From contig JABHIW010000012.1 of NCBI GenBank assembly GCA_018670825.1, positions 1 to 57,102 of the forward strand: a DNA stretch of 57,102 nt, read 5' to 3'. Shown here piece after piece: positions 8,986 to 17,876 of the stretch (positions within the stretch are counted from its first letter, which is position 1; each line of letters opens with the position of its first letter). The position numbers were made by a program, and so were the translations under genes. Below the pieces are notes generated by a model. It was not told the origin of the DNA and did not search any database. It saw nothing but the letters and a program-made list of their open reading frames with translations. Source of the stretch: Candidatus Scalindua sp. (GTDB lineage: Bacteria > Planctomycetota > Brocadiia > Brocadiales > Scalinduaceae).

Positions 8986-9247
8986 GCTTTGTTGTGAATT
9001 ATTCCCGTAATACTTGTTTTACCAGATCCCTTCCGCTCGAAATTCCATTAACCAAAAATCCGTATTTTATCAGTATATCCAACGTTAATACAACAATTGA
9101 TTTAAACTATTACTAGATTTTAAAAAAGCAATTAGTTATTATGTCTGAATAAACCTTATTATTTATAGAAATTTATGCAAATTCTCTATATGTTGGTGAA
9201 GACCGCCCCCTATTGAGGATTTACGCTTTTATTTATTAGGAGATAAA

Positions 9248-10201
9248 ATGAATATTCTTGTTTCAGGATCACTAGCTTTTGACCGGATCATGGACTTCCC
9301 CGGGAAGTTTTCTGATCACATACTTCCGGATAAGGTACACGTCCTCAATGTATGTTTTATGATAAATGAGTTGAAGGAAAACTTTGGAGGTACTGCCGGT
9401 AATATCGCGTATGCCCTTTCACAACTAGGTGAAAGCCCGACAATAGTAGCCACTGCGGGTCGCGATTTTGACTCTTATAAAGAGTGGTTTGGTAAGAATA
9501 ACATTTCCACAGATAATATTAAGATCATAGACGATGAACTCACAGCCGGTGCGTATATAACTACTGACCAGTCGGATAATCAGATAACAGCATTTAATCC
9601 GGGAGCAATGAAGTTCGGTGCCAGTTATGATTTTGAAACTACCGCGCACAATAACACGATTGCCATAGTTTCACCGGGAAACCTGGACGATATGTATAAT
9701 TTTTCCAATATATATAAACAGAAAAAAATTGATTATATTTTTGATCCCGGACAGTCTCTTCCCGCTTGGTCTAAAGAAAAACTAATAGAGATGATAGACG
9801 GGTCCAAAATATTTATCTGCAATGATTATGAACTGCAGATGACACAGGAGAAAACCTCCATGACAATTGATGATATTATGGAAAAAACGGAGACATTGGT
9901 ACAAACGAAAAGTGAACACGGTTCAGTAGTAATACTAAAAGAGCATGGCCAAACTAAAAATATTGATATTCCTGCTGCCAGAGTAGATTCTGTAAAAGAT
10001 CCTACAGGAGCGGGTGATGCTTACAGGGCTGGATTAATAAAAGGATTCTTTTTGTCGGACAACGACATTGTCCATGCCGCAAAAATGGGTGCAGTCACAG
10101 CCGCATATTGCGTAGAGGTTTATGGTCCACAGAATTTCAGCTTTAACACTGAATCTTTTAACAAACGATTTGAAGAAGCTTTTGGTGAAAAGGCATTTTA
10201 A
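9248..10201 (+). CDS. PfkB-family sugar/nucleoside kinase
   Basis: A 317-residue ribokinase-fold kinase. The first signature is GGTAGNIAYALSQLG at about residues 48-62, and the second, DPTGAGDAYRAG, near residue 252 carries the catalytic Asp and anion hole. The overall pattern (FNPGAM segment, 317 residues) is like bacterial and archaeal adenosine or carbohydrate kinases; the substrate cannot be set from sequence alone. AGGAG lies seven bases before the ATG. It stands alone, between a TolC gene and a convergent lipid kinase. Confidence 0.88.
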   Translation: MNILVSGSLAFDRIMDFPGKFSDHILPDKVHVLNVCFMINELKENFGGTAGNIAYALSQLGESPTIVATAGRDFDSYKEWFGKNNISTDNIKIIDDELTAGAYITTDQSDNQITAFNPGAMKFGASYDFETTAHNNTIAIVSPGNLDDMYNFSNIYKQKKIDYIFDPGQSLPAWSKEKLIEMIDGSKIFICNDYELQMTQEKTSMTIDDIMEKTETLVQTKSEHGSVVILKEHGQTKNIDIPAARVDSVKDPTGAGDAYRAGLIKGFFLSDNDIVHAAKMGAVTAAYCVEVYGPQNFSFNTESFNKRFEEAFGEKAF

Positions 10202-10892
10202 AAATACTGCTTTGTACACTGATCAAGTAAGAAACACCGGGTAAACTGCCCCCGTCCGAACGGGTTCATCCGGACAGGCGACTTTGCTATTCAGGCGGGA
10301 GACCATTACCTGCATTAATGCAGCTCTTCTCAAGTTTGTTGAGGAATAAAATAATATAGGGGCAACTCATAAATTGCCCCTATATTATTAATCTCCGTAA
10401 CTATGGCCATCCGGTCTTTACTATCTCTTTATCAATCCAATCTATTCTAGCCCTTTTGCCATTTCTTTAAGAGTGTCTTTCCGTAATAAATTCGTAATAA
10501 TTCAAGTAACTCTATTAAATAGTAATATTATTTCGCTCTCGTTTATCAACCTGATAGAACAAATTTCCGCAAATAATTCCCCTTCTCTCATAAGATGTTG
10601 CAATCCAAAGAGATATAAGGCTGCACAAACTTTTGTCCACAATCATTTATGATCGGTATAGTAATTGCTCTTTTACCGTACGATTAAACGTGTTTTTAAT
10701 TCAGGAAATATTTCACCCTGTTAGATAGAGCATGGGGGAGGGGATACCGGACTCCGGTATCCATGACTATCTGGCAGGGATAACTTTTTGGAATAACTGC
10801 TATCTGATTCTTTATCATTTTCCGGAGTCACCATGAAACCCGGAATAGACTGCTACCCAAACTATTAACCCTGCAAAACAGACGAAGCTCAT
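10202..10892. other. Convergent intergenic region with several hairpins
   Basis: No convincing gene is seen here. It lies between convergent genes. It holds a strong terminator-like hairpin (10350-10389, listed separately) and a smaller perfect hairpin with arms GGATACCGG and CCGGTATCC at 10742-10762. A GTCCG/CGGAC stem-like stretch occurs near 10250-10275. No poly-T run marks the second hairpin, so it may be a repeat rather than a terminator. Confidence 0.5.
10350..10389. terminator. Perfect 16-bp stem hairpin, probable terminator
   Basis: AATAATATAGGGGCAA (10350-10365) pairs exactly with TTGCCCCTATATTATT (10374-10389) around an eight-base loop. It is 149 bases after the PfkB gene and faces the convergent lipid kinase. 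The AT-rich flanks of the stem give A and U tracts on both strands, so it could stop transcription from either side. Confidence 0.65.
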
Positions 10893-11849
10893 CTATGGAA
10901 CTATCATCTCGCAATAGGATACCACGGTAATTAACAACTTCTTTTCACCTTGAGAAAAACTATCATACTTTTCACCATCAACCTGACAATAAGTATCTCC
11001 GGTAAAATCCAATTCCAATCTATCAGTCTGAAACTGCATGAGGTTCCGGGTTACCGTATCAAGCGGTTTTTTTAATAGCAGTGCGAAAAACAGGTGTATC
11101 CATTCCCACATACTCCGAATAACCGTTACTTCAAACTTGCCATCATTCATTCTACACTTTGATGATATTTCCACTCCGCCCGCATAAACTTTTGTGTTAG
11201 TAATTAGAATCCCACATAAGCCTTTACCTATAGTCGCTACCTCAGTTGTTGCATTTTCATTTTCATATCTGATTTCAATTTCGAATGGTATCCGGTAAAA
11301 AATATTCTTTAAAGCAAGTAATCCATAAAAACCCTTGTTAGAGATGCATCTGCAAATATTTCTGAAAACCGGCATATGTCTTAGCCTGTCAAAGTCATTG
11401 GATATCTTTGCATCGTTACCAATGCCGAAATAATTTGTAAATATGAATTTGTTTCCCAGGCTCAAAACATCCATTCTCATGACTTTGCATCTCAGGATCA
11501 TCTTTAACAATGCTCCCAGCCCCTGAGATTTATAAAGATGCAGAATACCAATTGAATTCGCCAGATCGTTTCCGGTACCAATGGGGATTATGCCAAGTTT
11601 CGGCTTTTTCTCTAAACAAGTTATTACTTTTACAATCTGAGAAATAGTACCATCACCACCCGCAACTACTACGATTTCATAGTTTGATAAAATATTCTTA
11701 CACTGTTTTTCTATATCTTTTTCGGAATAACCTATATCATAACTACCACGATCAAGAACTCCATTAAGTTCTGTAACAATACAATCCTTCAGACTCTGCC
11801 CGGACAGCTTTCCGGAAACAGGATTAATTAAAAAAAGTGCTTTTTTCAT
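10893..11849 (-). CDS. Diacylglycerol/lipid kinase family protein
   Basis: A 318-residue protein of the DAGK catalytic family (YegS/DgkB/BmrU type). It starts with MKKALFLINPVSGK and carries VVVAGGDGTISQIVK and LGIIPIGTGNDLANSIG, the nucleotide-binding GGDGT and GTGND motifs. The reaction is ATP-dependent phosphorylation of a lipid such as diacylglycerol. The frame can be extended to a TTG at 11909, but the ATG at 11849 fits the family N-terminus, so I used it. It is transcribed away from the MCE operon with a shared upstream region at about 11850-12059. Confidence 0.88.
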   Translation of the reverse strand: MKKALFLINPVSGKLSGQSLKDCIVTELNGVLDRGSYDIGYSEKDIEKQCKNILSNYEIVVVAGGDGTISQIVKVITCLEKKPKLGIIPIGTGNDLANSIGILHLYKSQGLGALLKMILRCKVMRMDVLSLGNKFIFTNYFGIGNDAKISNDFDRLRHMPVFRNICRCISNKGFYGLLALKNIFYRIPFEIEIRYENENATTEVATIGKGLCGILITNTKVYAGGVEISSKCRMNDGKFEVTVIRSMWEWIHLFFALLLKKPLDTVTRNLMQFQTDRLELDFTGDTYCQVDGEKYDSFSQGEKKLLITVVSYCEMIVP

Positions 11850-12059
11850 ACAGTTTTTGTAACGTCTTAATAAAAAGAGAAAGGCGTTCTTATCATAGTG
11901 TTCCCACAACTACACCTTGCCACATTCTACCATATTTTTAAATTGACATTATGATTTAATAGCTTTAACCTTCATTACGTTAACCAAAATAGGGGCAAAA
12001 TTGCATTTTCAATAAAAGATAATAAACATAAATCCTACCTTGCTGTATTTTAAAACAAG

Positions 12060-13208
12060 ATGGCTATTTTAAGTAATAATCTTACAACGTTCTATAGCTT
12101 CAGTCAGGAAAGTCCTGACAAGTTGACTATTCATTTTCAGGACAGGTTGGATGTGAGTAACGCCGAACTGCTTATAAAGGAGTTGAATGTACTTCTACGG
12201 ACCCACAAACCAAATAACCTGGTAATTGATCTGGATAAACTGGATCATCTTGACGACTATGGGGTATCCGTGTTTGTGGAACTTAAGAAAACGATGGGTG
12301 AGAGACGCGGCACCTTCTCACTAATAAATGTTTCTGAAAAAGCTGAAGAGGTTCTCTCAATGCACAGTTTCAATGTTTTGGGACAGCAACCTATCTCCGA
12401 ACATAAAATATCTCCAAACTTTTTTGCAAACCTTGGGAATTCCATATTTAGTATAGGATGTGAGATAGGTTTCATGCTTACGTTTCTTGGTGAAACCTGT
12501 TTTTCATTTCTAAGGTTTTTGCGACATCCCGGATCGTTACGCTGGAACGATACTATAGAAAACATGAAGCGTGTTGGATTGGATGCATTGCCCATCGTTG
12601 GTTTGATCAGTTTCCTCCTGGGCCTGATAATGGCATTTATGTCATCTGTTCAACTCCAACAGTTTGGAGCCAATATTTACGTGGCTTCACTTGTTGGAAT
12701 TTCTATGACCCGTGAATTGGGCCCGATTATGACGGCCATCATTGTAGCCGGACGTTCAGGTTCCTCCTTTGCGGCTGAGATAGGCACCATGAAAATATCA
12801 GAAGAGGTAGATGCCTTATCTACTATGGGTATTAACCCGAACCATTTCCTTGTACTTCCACGAGTGATTGCTGCCTGCATGGTAGTACCCATATTGACTC
12901 TTTTTTCAGATTTATTTGCTATTTCAGGTGGTTTGGTAGTAGGGGTTACTATGCTGGATCTCACCATCAGTGGTTACACAAACCAGACGATAAATACTCT
13001 TACATTTTTTGACGTATTCTGGGGAGTGTTCAAAAGTGGGCTCTTTGCCCTTCTCATTTCCTGGACGGGATGCCTTAAGGGATTTCAGGTAAAAGGCGGC
13101 GCTGCCGGAGTAGGACAGGCGACTACATCGGCAGTGGTAACCAGTATTTTTCTGATCGTCTTGAGCGATTCGCTCCTCGTCGTCATACTCCGGTATTGGA
13201 ATGGATAA
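12060..13208 (+). CDS. MCE/Mla-type ABC permease with N-terminal STAS domain
   Basis: A 382-residue fusion. Residues 1-110 form a STAS domain (NLVIDLDKLDHLDDYGVSVFVELKK), the role played by the separate MlaB protein in E. coli. Residues 130-382 form an MlaE permease with about five hydrophobic segments and the family segment MTRELGPIMTAIIVAGRSGSSFAAEIGTM. It is the inner-membrane part of a phospholipid transporter. It opens the operon with the ATPase, MCE and lipoprotein genes downstream. No strong ribosome site precedes the ATG; the upstream region is shared with the divergent lipid kinase. Confidence 0.93.
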   Translation: MAILSNNLTTFYSFSQESPDKLTIHFQDRLDVSNAELLIKELNVLLRTHKPNNLVIDLDKLDHLDDYGVSVFVELKKTMGERRGTFSLINVSEKAEEVLSMHSFNVLGQQPISEHKISPNFFANLGNSIFSIGCEIGFMLTFLGETCFSFLRFLRHPGSLRWNDTIENMKRVGLDALPIVGLISFLLGLIMAFMSSVQLQQFGANIYVASLVGISMTRELGPIMTAIIVAGRSGSSFAAEIGTMKISEEVDALSTMGINPNHFLVLPRVIAACMVVPILTLFSDLFAISGGLVVGVTMLDLTISGYTNQTINTLTFFDVFWGVFKSGLFALLISWTGCLKGFQVKGGAAGVGQATTSAVVTSIFLIVLSDSLLVVILRYWNG

Positions 13209-13283
13209 CAGAAAAAGGAAAGTTGTAATCGTGTATGCGGAAAATGAGCATAAAACGTGAAATAGTAAATACAACATATTAAA

Positions 13284-14081
13284 GTGATGATTAATAAACC
13301 GATAAAAGAGAAGAGAGTTGCCATCAAAGTTACGGAGATGGTGGCTGGTTATGGAGAAGATATAATACTGAACCATGTTAATTTCGAAGTAAACGAGGGT
13401 GAAATATTTGTAATTCTGGGTGGAAGCGGCTGCGGAAAATCTACTTTGCTCAAACATCTTATAGGTCTGAATCAACCGATATCCGGAAGCATCGTTATTG
13501 ACGGTGTTGATATTACTGATTATAAAGGAGGTAGTTTCCAACAGGTTTTGCGTCAATGTGGTATCCTGTTTCAAAGCGGTGCGCTCTTCGGTTCAATGAC
13601 CGTTGCCGAAAATGTGGCACTGCCAATGCAGGAACATACAGATTTGACTGCTGCTTATATTGATAATATTGTAAGGATGAAGCTTGCTCAGGTAAGTCTG
13701 ACAGGATATGAAAATCACCTGCCGTCAGAGATCAGCGGAGGGATGAGAAAACGGGCGGGTCTTGCACGTGCGATGGCACTCAATCCAAAAATTTTATTTT
13801 TTGATGAACCCTCTGCCGGCCTTGATCCCGTGACTTCTGCAGAACTTGATCAACTTATTATCCGTCTTAACCGGAGCTACGGTACGACTATGGTAATTGT
13901 CACTCATGAACTTCCCAGTATATTTGCCGTTGCAGATCGTGTTATAATGCTTGATAAAAGGTTCAAAACAATTATTGCGGAAGGGGCACCTCAATATTTA
14001 TGTGATAACAGTCAAAATCCATATGTAAGACAGTTTTTCAATCGCGAAACTGAGATTGATAAGGATAATGATATATTGTAA
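13284..14081 (+). CDS. MCE/Mla-type ABC transporter ATPase (MlaF-like)
   Basis: A 265-residue ABC ATPase with Walker A GGSGCGKST at 46-54, a Q-loop (GILFQSGALF), the MCE-type signature ISGGMRKRAGLARA and Walker B ILFFDEPSAGLDP followed by the H-loop VTHE. The Met-Arg-Lys-Arg signature is characteristic of MlaF-type proteins. It powers lipid movement with the permease just upstream. The gap of 75 bases holds no other feature. The start is the ATG at 13284; the leader is AT-rich with a weak ribosome site. Confidence 0.95.
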   Translation: MMINKPIKEKRVAIKVTEMVAGYGEDIILNHVNFEVNEGEIFVILGGSGCGKSTLLKHLIGLNQPISGSIVIDGVDITDYKGGSFQQVLRQCGILFQSGALFGSMTVAENVALPMQEHTDLTAAYIDNIVRMKLAQVSLTGYENHLPSEISGGMRKRAGLARAMALNPKILFFDEPSAGLDPVTSAELDQLIIRLNRSYGTTMVIVTHELPSIFAVADRVIMLDKRFKTIIAEGAPQYLCDNSQNPYVRQFFNRETEIDKDNDIL

Positions 14082-14180
14082 ATCGCACACCCGGAGGAAT
14101 CAGTTCGGGAGAGAATGACAGTGGTAGGTTATGTTGTTTGATTTTATCGCAATAGCATCCTAAATTAGGAAATTTAAATT

Positions 14181-15074
14181 ATGATTAATCAGAAAGCTAA
14201 ATTCTTTGTTGGTTTGTTCATGGTTAGCGGGATCAGCCTTGCAGTGGTAGCCATCATTTTGTTGGGTATGAACCGTTTTCTTGAAAAAGGGCAATTCTAC
14301 GCAGTTTATTTTAACGAGTCAGTTCAAGGGTTGAAACCCGACTCTCCTGTGAAATACAGAGGAGTTGCCATTGGACATATTGAACGAATAAGCCTGGCTC
14401 CGGATTCCAAATTAATAGAGGTTATCCTGAATATAGAATCTGATATCAGTCTTGAGGAAAATATGGTGGCGCAGCAAAAAGCAGTGGGGATTACCGGTAG
14501 CAAATTTATTGAACTTGATCGTCAAAAGGATGAAGATGAGGACCTTTTTCCAAAACTGGAATTCCCCACCGAGTATCCCGTATTAGCATCAAGACCATCA
14601 AACATAAGCGAGTTGTTTCGTGGTATTGACGATATCGTGCAGAAACTCAATGCACTTGATATAGCTGGTATCTCGACTAGTTTAAAAACTTCTTTAGATC
14701 GTATGGATCAAACAATGAGTGATATTGATGCGAAGGGAATCTCAAGTAATATTAAGACTTCATTGGAAATTATAAATAAAGGTTTTGATCAGGAACGATG
14801 GGGTAGACTTATTTCTGGTCTTGAGAAAAACGTAAACGCTCTTGAGAAATTTATAAACAGCACTGATAGTCTTATGCAAAAAACCTCTGGCATAATGGAC
14901 CGTGCCGGAGTTGAGGTTTCAAATCTCAGTCACCATCTAATTGCAATTGGCCAAAATCTAGAAAAAACAACAGGGAATCTTGATAATTTACTGGAACAGA
15001 TCTCTACTCATCCATCACAACTCCTGTTCGGTGATCCACCACCAGAGAGAGTACTTGATGGTAGTAATGAATAA
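14181..15074 (+). CDS. MCE-domain substrate-binding protein (MlaD-like)
   Basis: A 297-residue protein anchored by one N-terminal transmembrane helix (about residues 8-30). It is followed by an MCE domain (VQGLKPDSPVKYRGVAIGHI and later GITGSKFIELD) and a long helical C-terminal part with an internally repeated segment around ISTSLKTSLD and ISSNIKTSLE. Such proteins form periplasmic hexamers that carry lipids between membranes. AGGAAA lies 10 bases before the ATG. It sits third in the MCE operon. Confidence 0.93.
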   Translation: MINQKAKFFVGLFMVSGISLAVVAIILLGMNRFLEKGQFYAVYFNESVQGLKPDSPVKYRGVAIGHIERISLAPDSKLIEVILNIESDISLEENMVAQQKAVGITGSKFIELDRQKDEDEDLFPKLEFPTEYPVLASRPSNISELFRGIDDIVQKLNALDIAGISTSLKTSLDRMDQTMSDIDAKGISSNIKTSLEIINKGFDQERWGRLISGLEKNVNALEKFINSTDSLMQKTSGIMDRAGVEVSNLSHHLIAIGQNLEKTTGNLDNLLEQISTHPSQLLFGDPPPERVLDGSNE

Positions 15075-15119
15075 TAAACGATTATTAGTTAATCAACACT
15101 TTCATTTAGAGAGGTTAAA

Positions 15120-15749
15120 ATGATGCGCCTTACCATATTTATTCCGATCATATTTTTAATATCTTCTGGTGGTTGTGTAACACTCAAACAACCAAATATG
15201 AAGGTTGAACATTACACGTTGGAATATGATGCATTGCGACAGGTAACGAATACCGATTTAGACCCTGTGCGAGCGGCGCTAAAGATTGAGCGTTTCAGCA
15301 TAGCGCCAGTCTATAATACCAGCAGAATTATCTATAGAGACCAAGAGTTTAAACGCTCCTCTTATTTCTATCACAAGTGGAAGTCAAACCCCGCAGATCT
15401 GGTAACGTATTTCCTGACACGAGATATCAGGGAAAGCGGTCTTTATACAGCGGTTAACGTGCCCGATAGTAAAATCACACACACTCATATTGTAGAAGGT
15501 GTGATAGATGAGTTTCTCGAGTGGGACTCAAAAGATAAATGGGAAGCGGTATTAAGTATGAATGTAACGTTACTGGATGCGGGTACATCAGATATCAGCA
15601 AAAGAGTTGTCTTTCAACAAAGTTTTTCATCCAGAAAAATATGTAAAGAGAAACATCCAAAGGCCCTGGCTCAAGCGATGAGCCAGGCCATGGCCGAAGT
15701 ATCAGAGGATATCTGTTTGACGATCCATAAAGCTTTAACAGGGAAATAG
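15120..15749 (+). CDS. ABC-type transport auxiliary lipoprotein (PqiC-like)
   Basis: A 209-residue lipoprotein with a short signal and a lipobox ISSGGC, acylated Cys19. The mature part has the pattern of the PqiC/YmbA auxiliary component: YTLEYDA early, IERFSIAPVYNTSRIIYRD in the middle. It probably sits in the outer membrane as the docking partner of the MCE protein; no MlaA or MlaC gene is present here. GAGAGG precedes the ATG. The following sensor gene begins 11 bases after its stop, so both are in the same transcript. Confidence 0.88.
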   Translation: MMRLTIFIPIIFLISSGGCVTLKQPNMKVEHYTLEYDALRQVTNTDLDPVRAALKIERFSIAPVYNTSRIIYRDQEFKRSSYFYHKWKSNPADLVTYFLTRDIRESGLYTAVNVPDSKITHTHIVEGVIDEFLEWDSKDKWEAVLSMNVTLLDAGTSDISKRVVFQQSFSSRKICKEKHPKALAQAMSQAMAEVSEDICLTIHKALTGK

Positions 15750-15760
15750 AGGGAAAATAG

Positions 15761-17071
15761 ATGCTGGATATTATAAACAGGCCGGAGATGCAAAAGTTTA
15801 CTGTGTCCTTTGCCTCCGGAGAGACTCTATTTCTTCAAGGAGATAATTCGCAAGACATGTATCTTCTTGTCAGCGGACAGATTGAGGTCTTCAAGGATGA
15901 TAAAAAAATTGCCGATATTACCGAGCCCGGTACGACTGTAGGTGAAATGTCTTTCCTGTTAAACGCAAGAAGAACCGCAACGGTCAAGGCACTCACGGAT
16001 GTCGAGACCATCAAGATTTCAACCGACCAGATTACCGATTTTATGCATGGTAATCCAACCCTTGTTTTACATATAGCATTGAAACTAGCCAAACGGCTCG
16101 AAGAAACTACCCGTATAATGCACGGCCTCAGGGAGTTTAGCGATCAACTGCCTGATGCGATTATCATGGCCGACAAGGAAAAACATATCCTCTCTTGGAA
16201 TCATGCTGCGGAAAAACTATACGGTCGTACCTGGCAGCAGATGAAAGGCTATCCATTAGCCGATTTATACCAGGATCCAGGAACTTACGAGCAGTTTGTA
16301 GTGGACGTGCAGACAGGCAATTCATTAAGAGAAAAGGAGCTGGCGGTCAAACATCCTGACGGGAACGCGCTGTTTGTATCCACCAGCACAACCGTACTGT
16401 ATGATGGCCATCACAATATAGAAGGTTTTATCTTCCTCAGTCGTGATGTTACTACAAGCAAAGATCTTGAAAAAAAATACAAACGAGTTAAAAGATGGTT
16501 AATTCCATCAATCGCTTTTTTCTGTCTGGTGATAATAGCCATATTTTTCAGTATTCCCTATTTTTCCAGAGGTAACAAGATTCTCGATTACAAAAAAGGA
16601 GTCTTCGAGAATCGTATTATTGAGGACTCACAGAATATAACTATGGCTTTAACCGAACCCCTGGCAGCCGGAAATTTAACAGCCATTACCGATATAATCC
16701 GGGCCTTCTTTGATGACGAAAACCATGCGCATTTTGGAATTAAAGGTCTTTTACTGCTTAATAGTGACAAGAAGGTAATAAGTGCATATTCGCCTGATCA
16801 GAGTAGCGCTGTTGCGACCATCGTTGGTTCCAGCTACAGTGGCATCAAATTCAAAGGGGAGGAGGGGGCTGCATATAAACACCTTACCCTGTTCCGTGCA
16901 GACAAGAAACATCGTATGGGTGCAAAGGGAGTAGAAATCGCTTATGAAATACGTCAGAAAGATGGTGAGCTGACAAACTGGCTGATCTTCCAACTGGACA
17001 TGGAGCACCTGGATCTGGAATATGGCATTAATACGAAGATATTGTCTAAAATAGATTTCCAGAAAGATTAA
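15761..17071 (+). CDS. cNMP-binding/PAS membrane sensor protein
   Basis: A 436-residue protein. Residues 12-115 form a cyclic-nucleotide-binding fold (FLQGDNSQDMYLLVSGQIEV, then PGTTVGEMSFLLNARRTATV). Residues 125-235 form a PAS domain (LPDAIIMADKEKHILSWN). A hydrophobic helix lies at about 248-268, followed by an extracytoplasmic sensor-like region. There is no kinase, cyclase or DNA-binding output domain, so signal transfer must be by contact with a partner. It is 11 bases downstream of the MCE lipoprotein and could tune lipid transport, which is an inference. The order (cytoplasmic sensors first, periplasmic domain last) is unusual. Confidence 0.8.
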   Translation: MLDIINRPEMQKFTVSFASGETLFLQGDNSQDMYLLVSGQIEVFKDDKKIADITEPGTTVGEMSFLLNARRTATVKALTDVETIKISTDQITDFMHGNPTLVLHIALKLAKRLEETTRIMHGLREFSDQLPDAIIMADKEKHILSWNHAAEKLYGRTWQQMKGYPLADLYQDPGTYEQFVVDVQTGNSLREKELAVKHPDGNALFVSTSTTVLYDGHHNIEGFIFLSRDVTTSKDLEKKYKRVKRWLIPSIAFFCLVIIAIFFSIPYFSRGNKILDYKKGVFENRIIEDSQNITMALTEPLAAGNLTAITDIIRAFFDDENHAHFGIKGLLLLNSDKKVISAYSPDQSSAVATIVGSSYSGIKFKGEEGAAYKHLTLFRADKKHRMGAKGVEIAYEIRQKDGELTNWLIFQLDMEHLDLEYGINTKILSKIDFQKD

Positions 17072-17115
17072 AGAAATAAAGGAGATAACCTACCTCTCCC
17101 TTAAATTCGTTCACC

Positions 17116-17295
17116 TTATACGTCAACCATCCAATTCGGATCAAAACAGGCATGGCAGCTTGGACATATCAGGATAATTTTACACTGTTCTTTTGTCTGC
17201 CGTACAAATGATGTATGAAAGCCGTCCTCGTACCCACATTCAGGACAAACATGAAGTTCATCTCCTATTGTTATCCGCTCCGGTTTCTTACTCAT
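17116..17295 (-). CDS. Small zinc-ribbon protein
   Basis: A 59-residue protein with two Cys pairs, CPECG and CPSCHACFD, typical of a rubredoxin-like or zinc-ribbon fold. The ATG at 17295 overlaps the stop of the thioredoxin-like gene as ATGA, with GGAAGG upstream, so I prefer it to the upstream ATG at 17322. It is translationally coupled to the redox gene. Its function is unknown; a role in redox or metal handling for the cytochrome operon is possible. Confidence 0.7.
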   Translation of the reverse strand: MSKKPERITIGDELHVCPECGYEDGFHTSFVRQTKEQCKIILICPSCHACFDPNWMVDV

Positions 17296-17849
17296 AACGT
17301 TTCCTTCCACTTGATCGAACATCCCATCGATGGGTATTGATTGGAATTTGGTTTTCTACCTTCAAGTAGTGTTTGAATTGCATCATGTAAATCGTGCGAC
17401 GTTACTTTTTCAGGATGCTGCCAGTTGTCATCTATCTGGCCGTGGTAGCACAACTCTCTCTCCTTATTGTAAACGTATATGTCTGGTGTGCATTGCGCTT
17501 GATATTTTTTTGCTACTGATTGATCTTCATCTCTTAAATAGGGAAAGTTGTATCCTTTTTCTTTTGCCCTCTTGACCATACCTTCAAAATTATCTTCCGG
17601 GTATTTAACACCGTCATTCGGGTTGATTCCGACAAGCTGGACATTTCGTTCCACAAATTTTTCCTGCAACTGGACGAGCCTGTCATCCACAGCCTGCACA
17701 TACGGACAATGGTTGCACATAATGACAATAACCAGAACATCCTTATCGTCATATTCAGCAAGTGAGTGCGTTTCCCCGTCTATACCCTTCAAGCAGAAAT
17801 CTATCGCCTTTGTCCCTAATCGTACATTGATTGATTTTAGTAGTGCCAT
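17292..17849 (-). CDS. Thioredoxin-fold peroxiredoxin-like protein
   Basis: A 185-residue protein of the redoxin/AhpC-TSA group with the redox motif CNHCPY near residue 45, preceded by LVIVIM and followed by a cis-Pro-like TPDIYVY. No signal peptide is present, so it is cytoplasmic unless exported otherwise. A strong AGGAGGT lies before the ATG. It follows the 12-heme cytochrome gene by 27 bases and overlaps the zinc-ribbon gene, forming a three-gene unit. Possible roles are thiol reduction in cytochrome maturation or peroxide reduction. Confidence 0.85.
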   Translation of the reverse strand: MALLKSINVRLGTKAIDFCLKGIDGETHSLAEYDDKDVLVIVIMCNHCPYVQAVDDRLVQLQEKFVERNVQLVGINPNDGVKYPEDNFEGMVKRAKEKGYNFPYLRDEDQSVAKKYQAQCTPDIYVYNKERELCYHGQIDDNWQHPEKVTSHDLHDAIQTLLEGRKPNSNQYPSMGCSIKWKETL

Positions 17850-17876
17850 TTCTTACCTCCTGGTTAAAAAAAGCAT

